DNA from: Haloarculaceae archaeon
GTDB lineage: Archaea > Halobacteriota > Halobacteria > Halobacteriales > Haloarculaceae
Direction: 5' to 3'
Assembly (NCBI GenBank): GCA_018609945.1
Contig: JAHENO010000063.1
Location: forward strand, 1-7,495
DNA length: 7,495 nt
The position numbers were made by a program, and so were the translations under genes. Within the stretch, counting starts at the first letter, position 1. Each line of letters begins with the position of its first letter. The notes beneath the pieces are model-generated. The model was not told the origin of the DNA, did no database searches, and was given only the letters and a program-made list of their open reading frames with translations. Positions 1 through 5,371 of this stretch are shown one piece after another.

Positions 1-332
1 ACCGGTTTGATGACCCTGAGAGTTGGTTATAAACGACATCGGCAGACTGATGCTTAGAACGGATCTGACTGGAAGAAATCCCCGTACACGACAGCGGCGG
101 CCGGAGTCGGCCAGCGAAGTTGCTTGTTCGCTTTTCCTACTGCGGGCATTCGCCTCGAATACCAAAGCCGGGGCCACAAACCGTTGGGATAGATCAAGTC
201 TACCTCGAAGGCAATTAGCTGGGTCTTTTTTATACCTCCAGACATTAGGATCGCTCACACGGCTGAAAACCAGCGTTTCAGGCACCGGGACGAATGCTAG
301 AGCGCATATGTGTCGGTGAGGTGAGAGTAGCG
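1..332. other. Gene-poor stretch left of the tRNA half
   Basis: No convincing protein gene is seen here. The open frames present (for example 23-319 plus and 54-245 minus) encode Arg/Ser-rich or mixed peptides without the acidic composition of haloarchaeal proteins and without a recognisable domain. Base composition is visibly less GC-rich than in the genes further right. A small inverted repeat (CTGAAA at 263-268, TTTCAG at 276-281) is present. If the tRNA half at 333-373 is an attachment-site remnant, this stretch would be the distal end of an integrated element; that is an inference, since no integrase or other element gene is visible. Confidence 0.5.
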
Positions 333-373
333 CTCTCGAGGCAATGACCTGGGTTCGAATCCCAGTCGGAGCA
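333..373 (+). tRNA. 3' half of tRNA-Glu(CUC), probable attachment-site remnant
   Basis: Reading left to right there is a 7-nt anticodon loop CTCTCGA (333-339) with U33 and anticodon CUC at 335-337, a 3' anticodon-stem strand GGCAA (340-344), a short variable loop (345-348), a complete T arm with CTGGG/CCCAG stem and TTCGAAT loop (349-365), the 3' acceptor strand TCGGAGC (366-372) and discriminator A373. The matching 5' half is absent: no GCTCCGA acceptor strand lies upstream, and the bases just before the loop (TAGCG) cannot pair with GGCAA, which needs TTGCC. The fragment therefore begins at the anticodon loop, a common crossover region for archaeal tRNA-targeting integrases. It is not a functional tRNA. 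By the usual geometry an integrated element would lie to the left and native chromosome to the right. Confidence 0.75.
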
Positions 374-381
374 CTCTTTTT
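374..381 (+). terminator. T-run after the tRNA half
   Basis: CTCTTTTT directly follows the discriminator base of the tRNA-Glu half. Oligo-T runs are typical archaeal intrinsic termination signals behind tRNA genes. Its presence suggests that the DNA to the right is the original downstream flank of the full-length tRNA gene. Confidence 0.45.
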
Positions 382-563
382 ACGCCGCTGTCTTGCATTT
401 TGATCCATCTGAATCCCGTTCTGTGACCAAATCGCCGAGACAAATCGATTCCCAGGACTTCCGAGTTCGGCCGGTCATCGCTGACTCACCCGCTCAGCCT
501 GCGTGTAAAGTAGGCGTTTGAGCTATCGGCATGCACTTTCATACCGCCACTCTATCACCAGAT

Positions 564-1142
564 ATGCAGCGACGTGATGTCCTCACAGCCGGGATTGGTG
601 TGCTCGGTTTCAGCGGCCTGAGCGGGTGCACAGGCCGCCAATCGCCCGACTCGAACGGCGGAACCGAACCCCAGTCGACACCGACGGAGACACCACGGTC
701 GGAGACAACAGCGTCCTCACCAACACCCACCCCAACCGACACGCCGGTTCCATTCCCCGAAACCTGCGAGCCACTCCCAGATATCAATGGGTTGCCCACA
801 CCACCGTCAGAACTGACAGAAGTCAGTGTCGAGACGTTCGTCAGGGACTTCGAGCGCGTCTACGCCGTCGCAACCAACGACGAGTACGGGGATGTCGACT
901 CGCTCGTTATCCACTCCGTCGAGAGAGTCGGCGAGCGATACATCGTCAGCCTTCGGTTCGAAGCAGCCCCGGTGACGCCAACCCCCGACGCAGACGGGGC
1001 AACACCGACGCCACTGCCCATCGATGCGCTAACTCACCGGGCGGTGTATCGACTGACCGACGAACGGATGCTCCGTGAGTTGCGCAGCCACATTGATGGC
1101 GCTCTTTTCTCCCGGACGTGCTGGATACTGGAACGTGAGTAG
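564..1142 (+). CDS. Tat-exported lipoprotein with Thr/Pro-rich linker
   Basis: This is a predicted surface lipoprotein of 192 residues and unknown function. The N-terminus is a twin-arginine signal: R3-R4-D5, a short hydrophobic stretch (about 6-19), then a lipobox L19-S20-G21-C22, so the mature protein should begin at a lipid-modified C22 on the outer face of the membrane. A low-complexity Thr/Pro/Ser linker spans about residues 24-66. A compact domain follows (about 82-192), with C68 and C186 able to form a disulfide. A second TP-rich loop (about 137-152) interrupts this domain. An in-frame ATG at 531 would add 11 residues. I prefer 564 because haloarchaeal Tat signals usually have the RR pair within a few residues of the start, and TTTCATA (537-543) lies about 24 nt upstream. 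A TGTAAAG element would equally suit the 531 start. I do not recognise the C-terminal domain. Confidence 0.8.
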   Translation: MQRRDVLTAGIGVLGFSGLSGCTGRQSPDSNGGTEPQSTPTETPRSETTASSPTPTPTDTPVPFPETCEPLPDINGLPTPPSELTEVSVETFVRDFERVYAVATNDEYGDVDSLVIHSVERVGERYIVSLRFEAAPVTPTPDADGATPTPLPIDALTHRAVYRLTDERMLRELRSHIDGALFSRTCWILERE

Positions 1143-1307
1143 GTCTCTTCTGCTGTAGACGCTTGCCCGAGCTGACGACACCAAGATCCGCTATCTTGCA
1201 CTGTATCTCCGGGGCCGACGGCGTACCCAATCCACCCTCTCAAGTCAGCACGTCGCTCTTACCAGATTCTGAATAGGTCGGTTCAAGACACGCAAGACAG
1301 AGGCCGC

Positions 1308-1608
1308 ATGTCGGTCACCGATCCGCAGAGTGTCAGTGTGGCAGCCAAGGATATTTCACTACACAGAGAATTGTCGACGCCGCAGGCTGGAGTGCGTGTG
1401 CGAGTTCGAACCAACGACTGGGGGGACAGATCAGTCCCGTGTCGTCGATAAGTGGGACAGTGGTGGCTTCCCGACCGGAGACGCCGACCTCGTCGAGCGG
1501 ACGCGCCGGCTGGGCCGAGAACTCGTGACGTACGCCGGCGTCGCGAACTATCCCGAAACGAGCGATCGGCACCCCTCCCGTGTGCCCGACTGTGAGGCCG
1601 ACGACTGA
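1308..1608 (+). pseudogene. Possible frameshifted small gene, function unknown
   Basis: Coding signal appears in two different forward frames. From ATG 1308 a frame reads MSVTDPQSVSV and on to about G-D-R-S-V-P, then stops at a TAA ending at 1448. From roughly 1440 another frame carries protein-like sequence rich in Asp and Glu, including V-V-D-K-W-D-S-G-G-F, to a TGA at 1606-1608. In that second part I count about 79% G/C at third positions against about 53% at second positions, the pattern of real haloarchaeal genes. Joining the frames would give a protein of roughly 100 residues with a frameshift near 1435-1450. Alternatively only the second part is real, as a C-terminal remnant or a small ORF starting at GTG 1330. 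I recognise no family. It ends 10 nt before the oxidoreductase ATG, so it may once have been co-transcribed with it. Confidence 0.35.
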
Positions 1609-1618
1609 TTTTCGACCG

Positions 1619-2566
1619 ATGCACGCAATCCAACTCCAGGACATCGGCGGTATCAATGCGCTGACCGAAGCCACCGTTCCGCGTCCCGAGCCGGACCGCG
1701 ACGAGGTGCTGGTTCGCGTCCATGCGGCCGGCGTCAATCCACTCGACTGGCTCGTCTGCCGTGGGACTCTCCCGGAGTTACTGGACGATTCCCTCCCGTG
1801 GATTCCGGGCTGGGACGTCTCGGGTGTCGTCGAGTCAGTCGGCCCGGCGGTGACTGCGTTCGAGCCCGGGGACGCCGTCTACGGCATGGTACGACTCCCC
1901 GGTGTCGGCGGCACGTTCGCCGAGTACGCCACGCTGTCCGTCGACGAACTCGCGCCCAAACCGGAGGGACTCTCCCACACCGAAGCTGCGGGCGTCCCGA
2001 TGGTCGGACAGACAGCCTACCATGCGCTGTTCGCCGAAGCCGGACTCGAGGCCGGCCAGCGGGTACTCATCCACGCGGCCGCTGGCGGTGTCGGCCACAT
2101 GGCCGTGCAGTTCGCGGCGGATACGGACGCCCACGTGGTCGGAACGGCGTCCGGACGCAACGCGGCATACCTCCGGGACCTCGGCGTCGACGAGGTCATC
2201 AACTACCGTACCCAGCAGTTCGAAGCCGCAACCGAACCGGTCGATGTCGTCCTCGACGCTGTCGGCGGAGCGGTCCTCGAACGTTCAGCCGAGGTGGTGC
2301 GGCCAGGGGGGACCATCGTCACGCTGCCCGAGCAGCCATCCGACGACCTCGTCGAGACGGTTTCCCACGAGCACGAGGTGGCGGTCCGGTTTTTCAGCGT
2401 CACCACTGACGCAGCGCCGGCGACACTGCAGCGGGTGACTGACCACATCGAAGCCGGGTCGGTCACTCCCACGATCAGCGAAACGTATACGCTGTCCGAG
2501 GCACAGACCGCCCTCGCTGCCAGCGCCACTGGCCACGTCCGTGGCAAACTCGTTCTCACTGTGTAG
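1619..2566 (+). CDS. Zinc-independent MDR oxidoreductase, quinone oxidoreductase-like
   Basis: This 315-residue cytoplasmic NAD(P)H-dependent oxidoreductase belongs to the medium-chain dehydrogenase/reductase superfamily, quinone oxidoreductase branch. The GroES-like N-terminal domain (about 1-120) contains A37-G-V-N-P-L-D43 and P63-G-W-D-V-S-G69, both usual for this branch. The Rossmann domain (about 125-255) has the dinucleotide-binding A153-A-G-G-V-G-H160, and the chain ends G-K-L-V-L-T-V. The Cys/His/Glu zinc ligands of alcohol dehydrogenases are missing, as expected for zinc-independent members that reduce quinones or enones. Length is normal. An in-frame GTG at 1580 would add 13 residues, but the fold begins at M-H-A-I-Q, so ATG 1619 is preferred. 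No clear TATA element sits 26 nt upstream of 1619, so transcription may start further upstream. The substrate cannot be deduced; the regulator gene follows 132 nt downstream on the same strand. Confidence 0.9.
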   Translation: MHAIQLQDIGGINALTEATVPRPEPDRDEVLVRVHAAGVNPLDWLVCRGTLPELLDDSLPWIPGWDVSGVVESVGPAVTAFEPGDAVYGMVRLPGVGGTFAEYATLSVDELAPKPEGLSHTEAAGVPMVGQTAYHALFAEAGLEAGQRVLIHAAAGGVGHMAVQFAADTDAHVVGTASGRNAAYLRDLGVDEVINYRTQQFEAATEPVDVVLDAVGGAVLERSAEVVRPGGTIVTLPEQPSDDLVETVSHEHEVAVRFFSVTTDAAPATLQRVTDHIEAGSVTPTISETYTLSEAQTALAASATGHVRGKLVLTV

Positions 2567-2666
2567 GGAGCTCACCGTGACCCGCGACGTGGCGATGACG
2601 CGTGCCGGGTCCGGGACGACAGCCACACGATATCCCATCTCGATTACAAAAATGCTATTGAGCGAA

Positions 2667-2676
2667 CATTTTAGCA
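2667..2676 (+). promoter_or_regulatory. TATA-like element before the zinc-ribbon regulator gene
   Basis: CATTTTAGCA lies with its centre about 28 nt upstream of ATG 2699, the position expected for a leaderless haloarchaeal transcript. A 5-bp inverted repeat with a 14-nt spacer, TGCTA (2653-2657) and TAGCA (2672-2676), overlaps this element, so a protein bound there could block the TATA box. The operator role is inferred from position only. Confidence 0.45.
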
Positions 2677-2698
2677 CGTCTGCGCCCACAGCCTACGT

Positions 2699-3634
2699 AT
2701 GAACAGGCTGGAGGCCATGGAGCGTGCGCAGGAGTCCGAGCACTGTCTCCGGCCGGCGGAGGCCTTCGCGCTGGTCGGGGACGAAACCCGCGTGCGCATT
2801 CTGGAAGCCCTCTGGCACGTCGACGAGCAGCCCGCGCAATTCTCGACGCTCTACGAGTTGGCCGAGACGGACAACAGCGCCCGGTTCAACTACCACCTCG
2901 ACCGACTCACCGGCCACTTCATCCGCAAAACGGACGACGGGTACGAACTCCGGACGGCCGGCGAGAGCGTCGTCCAAGCCATCGTCGAGGGGTCGTTCAA
3001 CGCACATCCCGACCTCGACCCGTTCGACACTGGTGACGAGTGTACCCGGTGTGGCGAGCCACTGCTGGCGCGCTACGAGGAAGAGATGCTCGCCATCCAC
3101 TGTCCCGCCTGTGGCCGGACACACGGGGAGTACTCGTTTCCGCCCGGCGGGTTGCTCGACCGGGACCAGGATGAGATTCTCTCCGCGTTCAATCAGCGGG
3201 TCCGACACCTGCACTGTCTCGCCAAAGATGGCGTCTGTCCGGAATGCAGTGGCCAGATGAAGACCGCGCTCGTCCGTGAGGGGGACTGCTGTCTCGATGT
3301 CGACCTCCGGGCAGAGTACACCTGTAGCCAATGCCAGCACCGGGTCTGCTCGACGATCGGGCTGGCACTGCTCGATCAGTCACCCGTGGTGGCGTTTTAC
3401 CGGAATCACGGGATCGACATCGGAACCACTCCCTACTGGCAGCTCGAATGGTGCGTGAGCGACGCTTATACGACTGTCCGGTCGACCGATCCCTGGCGTA
3501 TCGAGGTTTCGATTCCACTGGACGGCGAAACTCTCACCGTCACGCTCGATGGCGCCCTTCGTCTCATCGAGACACAGCGCCGTGATACGCGCTCGTCTGG
3601 TGGATCATACGGCGCATTGACCGGTGGCACATAG
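2699..3634 (+). CDS. Winged-helix (ArsR-like) regulator with C-terminal zinc ribbons
   Basis: This 311-residue protein is a predicted transcription regulator. Residues about 18-95 form an ArsR-type winged helix: A24-L-V-G-D-E-T-R-V-R-I-L-E-A-L begins the fold and the segment around S60-A-R-F-N-Y-H-L fits the recognition helix. The C-terminal half is cysteine-rich, with C115-x2-C118 and C135-x2-C138, then C180-x2-C183, C197, C198, C209-x2-C212 and C217. This is enough for two zinc-ribbon-like sites. The closing segment (about 265-293) looks like a beta-rich cap. This layout, a haloarchaeal winged helix plus zinc ribbon, is known in annotated haloarchaeal regulators, but I cannot name its ligand. 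Start 2699 fits the TATA spacing; M7 is an alternative. It lies downstream of the MDR gene on the same strand with its own promoter, so it may regulate itself or that gene. Thiol or metal sensing is an inference from the cysteines. Confidence 0.85.
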   Translation: MNRLEAMERAQESEHCLRPAEAFALVGDETRVRILEALWHVDEQPAQFSTLYELAETDNSARFNYHLDRLTGHFIRKTDDGYELRTAGESVVQAIVEGSFNAHPDLDPFDTGDECTRCGEPLLARYEEEMLAIHCPACGRTHGEYSFPPGGLLDRDQDEILSAFNQRVRHLHCLAKDGVCPECSGQMKTALVREGDCCLDVDLRAEYTCSQCQHRVCSTIGLALLDQSPVVAFYRNHGIDIGTTPYWQLEWCVSDAYTTVRSTDPWRIEVSIPLDGETLTVTLDGALRLIETQRRDTRSSGGSYGALTGGT

Positions 3635-3790
3635 GAACGCTCGGGAGAGGGATACCACCCGCGTTGCTGCATGTATTCGGTGCACGCTGGTGTGTCGCCG
3701 TGTCCTTGCTGTCGGAGCGGCCCGCCCCGTGCGCTGCATTCCGCTCTCCGCGTCCCTCGCGACAGTACAGTCAAGTCACAGCAATCCCTC

Positions 3791-3804
3791 AAAAAACGGG
3801 AAAA
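3791..3804 (-). terminator. Possible minus-strand oligo-T terminator
   Basis: On the minus strand this reads TTTT-CCCG-TTTTTT. Two T-runs like this resemble archaeal intrinsic terminators. It lies about 315 nt beyond the stop of the minus-strand SDR gene, so it could end a long SDR transcript or a separate RNA from the spacer. Evidence is compositional only. Confidence 0.3.
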
Positions 3805-3836
3805 TAATATGCTGTACAAAAGCACTTAGCCTTATG

Positions 3837-3860
3837 CTCACAAGCAGTATAGGTTGTGAG
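3837..3860. repeat. 7-bp inverted repeat CTCACAA / TTGTGAG
   Basis: CTCACAA (3837-3843) and TTGTGAG (3854-3860) are perfect inverted arms around a 10-nt spacer containing AGTATAGG, which looks TATA-like. This could be an operator over a promoter, a hairpin in an RNA, or the end of a decayed element. There is no convincing gene immediately downstream. Confidence 0.5.
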
Positions 3861-4120
3861 AACGCGTGGCAGCTACTCATTCAAGATGTGCGCCGTCAGC
3901 TGTCCCCGAAGCGAGCCATCGGGAGTCAATCCGGTCGGAAGACTGCCCGGTCGGAGTTCCCCGAGGGCGCTTGTGAAGCACGCCGGGTATTGGGTGCGCC
4001 AGCCTCTGTCTATAGAAGGGGGCTACAGCAAGTCGAGGAGGCGGCCATCTCTTTCCTGACCGTAGCGATGGGCCCCAGCGGGGCAGTGTCCGACCGGTCA
4101 TCCGTGTATCGACAGGGGGA

Positions 4121-5008
4121 TCAGATGAAGGCCGGCCCGGTGAGTGATTCCTCTTCGGCAACCCGCCAGGAATGCTCCGGTTCCCATCCGAGCAACTCGG
4201 CGGCTTTCGCCGTCGAGAACCCGGACTCTTCGCCGGTCAGATCGCACTGGTCGGGGAGCGATCCGTATCCCGCGCGGACGGCCGTCGCGGTATCGACGCC
4301 GAGATAATTGTCAGGCGCGAAGGCGTTGAACACCTCGTGGCCGTCGAACTCCGCCGCCAGTGCTGCGCGGACGAGCGAGACGACGTCGCGGATGTCGACG
4401 TACGACCAGAGGTTCCCGGACGCGTCGGCGCTCTCCAGGGTGAACGCCTCACGGATCGACGTGATCCGGTATCGGCCCGGATACTGTATCCACGACGGCC
4501 GGATCGTCGCAACCGAGACGCCGAAGGCGTTTGCGACGCGGGCTGCCGCCGCCTCGCCGGCGAGTTTCGACGTCTCGTACCCGTTCCACGGGGCGACCGG
4601 GTGCTGCTCGTCGACCGGGAGGTACTCCGGGAGCGTCGGTTCCGGCCAGTGGGTGCCATACACGGTCTCGCTGGAGGCCCAGACGACGTCCGCGCCGGCC
4701 CGCCCCGCTGCTTCGAGCGTGTGGAACGTGCTCACGGCGTTGTTCTCGTAGACGTCCCCGCCGGCGTGGTTCACCTCGTGAGGGATGTTACCGAAGTGGA
4801 TCACGGCAGTCGGATCGGCGTCGAGAACCGTCTCCCAGGTCCGCCCCTGCTCGGTGAGGTCCACTGCCAGGAACGTCACGCCGTCGACGTCCGTCGTCTC
4901 GGGAAGCGTCCTGTCGACCGCGACGACGTCGTAGTCGTCCCGCAAGTCGTCCACGAGCCAACTCCCTGCGTCGCCGAGCGCACCGGTGATGACGACTGTG
5001 TCCGTCAT
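4121..5008 (-). CDS. NAD-dependent extended SDR sugar dehydrogenase/epimerase
   Basis: This 295-residue enzyme is an NAD-dependent epimerase/dehydratase-type member of the extended short-chain dehydrogenase superfamily, acting in the cytoplasm. The N-terminal Rossmann motif is G9-A-L-G12-D-A-G15. D32 at the end of the second strand favours NAD over NADP. S112/S113 (W-A-S-S-E-T-V-Y-G) and Y144-E-T-S-K148 supply the catalytic Ser/Tyr/Lys. R170-P-S and W201-S-Y-V-D-I-R-D lie in the substrate domain. Haloarchaeal relatives include sugar and sugar-phosphate dehydrogenases, among them the Azf type of glucose-6-phosphate dehydrogenase, but I cannot assign a substrate. Next to a xylose-dehydrogenase-like gene and an aldehyde dehydrogenase, sugar oxidation is the best guess. 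ATG 5008 is supported by a TATA element about 27 nt upstream, implying a leaderless mRNA; a GGAGGT sits directly against the ATG, too close for normal use. Confidence 0.88.
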   Translation of the reverse strand: MTDTVVITGALGDAGSWLVDDLRDDYDVVAVDRTLPETTDVDGVTFLAVDLTEQGRTWETVLDADPTAVIHFGNIPHEVNHAGGDVYENNAVSTFHTLEAAGRAGADVVWASSETVYGTHWPEPTLPEYLPVDEQHPVAPWNGYETSKLAGEAAAARVANAFGVSVATIRPSWIQYPGRYRITSIREAFTLESADASGNLWSYVDIRDVVSLVRAALAAEFDGHEVFNAFAPDNYLGVDTATAVRAGYGSLPDQCDLTGEESGFSTAKAAELLGWEPEHSWRVAEEESLTGPAFI

Positions 5009-5030
5009 ACCTCCGTGTCGGTGCGTTCAC

Positions 5031-5038
5031 GTATAATA
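5031..5038 (-). promoter_or_regulatory. TATA element of the SDR gene
   Basis: On the minus strand this reads TATTATAC, centred about 27 nt upstream of ATG 5008, so transcription should start at or next to the start codon. It gives the SDR gene its own promoter, separate from that of the small zinc-ribbon gene upstream. Confidence 0.65.
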
Positions 5039-5126
5039 GACGCGACTCCCGGAGCCACTGCCGGCCGGCTCTGAGTCCGTTCCGAGCGCGCGTCGTCGCC
5101 GCGGGGGGCGGGCACGGTCGTTCGTC

Positions 5127-5294
5127 TCACTCGACGATGATCCTGTCGATCGCTGCCCCACACTCGGGACACCGCGGCTCCGGATCGTCGCTCGTCCCGC
5201 CGGCGATGACGCCCATGATCTCCGAGCGACACTCCGGACAGACGACGGTCTCACCTCGCGGGTGAGGACAGAGGTCCCGGTCGTCGGGAGGCAT
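5127..5294 (-). CDS. Small two-CPEC zinc-ribbon protein, 55 residues
   Basis: This is a very small acidic protein with two zinc knuckles: C19-P-E-C22 and C42-P-E-C45, separated by 19 residues, plus an N-terminal C9-P-H11. The spacing fits a single treble-clef or zinc-ribbon site. Haloarchaea encode many such small CPxCG proteins; several described members influence metabolism, motility or biofilm, but no function can be assigned here. ATG 5294 is chosen because a minus-strand GTATAC lies 26 nt upstream with an adjacent purine-rich GAAAAG. A GTG at 5315 would add seven residues but would almost touch the TATA box. The gene is transcribed away from the xylose-dehydrogenase-like gene, with 77 nt between the two starts, and 118 nt before the SDR gene, which has its own TATA box. 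Protein interaction or regulation of neighbouring sugar genes is only a positional inference. Confidence 0.75.
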   Translation of the reverse strand: MPPDDRDLCPHPRGETVVCPECRSEIMGVIAGGTSDDPEPRCPECGAAIDRIIVE

Positions 5295-5317
5295 GCCCGG
5301 TGAATCCGGGGCCACGA

Positions 5318-5330
5318 GTATACGCTTTTC
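5318..5330 (-). promoter_or_regulatory. TATA and BRE-like element of the small zinc-ribbon gene
   Basis: The minus strand reads GAAAAGC followed by GTATAC (5323-5318), resembling a TFB-recognition element and TATA box. The TATA centre is about 26 nt from ATG 5294, matching a leaderless start. It lies only 20-25 nt from the divergent TATA element at 5343-5348, so the two promoters probably cannot be occupied independently. Confidence 0.65.
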
Positions 5331-5342
5331 GGACAGGATGAC

Positions 5343-5348
5343 TTATTA
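5343..5348 (+). promoter_or_regulatory. gfo6: TATA element of the xylose-dehydrogenase-like gene
   Basis: TTATTA is centred about 26 nt before ATG 5372. This spacing supports a leaderless transcript beginning at 5372 and argues against the upstream in-frame GTG 5351 and ATG 5360, which would sit too close to the TATA box. Confidence 0.6.
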
Positions 5349-5371
5349 CTGTGACGCGAATGGGGCCGTAC

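Larger units (their letters stand above)
3635..4120. other. Gene-poor spacer of 486 bases
   Basis: No convincing gene is found between the regulator and the SDR gene, which converge here. Open frames such as 3856-4059 (plus) and 3877-4161 (minus) encode Arg/Ser/Pro-rich, basic peptides unlike haloarchaeal proteins, and none shows a recognisable domain. Visible structures are an A-rich block at 3791-3804, a 7-bp inverted repeat at 3837-3860, the direct repeat CCGGTCGGA (3931-3939 and 3948-3956), and a short GC hairpin GCCCC-AGC-GGGGC (4072-4084). It could be decayed insertion-element DNA, a long 3' region of the minus-strand SDR transcript, or a non-coding RNA locus; the sequence alone does not decide. 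Confidence 0.5.

Noticed and set aside
8..50. A possible C/D-box guide RNA (TGATGA at 8-13, CTGA at 16-19 and 47-50)
   Set aside because: The first CTGA lies only two bases after the C-box-like motif, leaving no room for a guide, and no terminal stem is visible.
23..319. A 98-codon plus-strand open frame at the left end
   Set aside because: The peptide is basic and Ser/Arg/Thr-rich, with no domain and without haloarchaeal codon bias. TTATAAAC at 25-32 looks TATA-like, but nothing supportable follows it.
300..373. A complete, functional tRNA gene ending at 373
   Set aside because: No 5' acceptor strand, D arm or 5' anticodon-stem strand can be found upstream, even allowing an intron, so only the 3' half is real.
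3856..4059. A 67-codon (or 57 from ATG 3886) plus-strand open frame in the spacer
   Set aside because: The product is strongly basic and rich in Arg, Ser and Pro, with no family match I can recall. A TATA-like AGTATAGG upstream is not well spaced for ATG 3886.
4172..5074. A 300-codon plus-strand open frame opposite the SDR gene
   Set aside because: It is the complement of a gene with intact Rossmann and YxxxK motifs. Its product is Arg/Val-rich without a domain.
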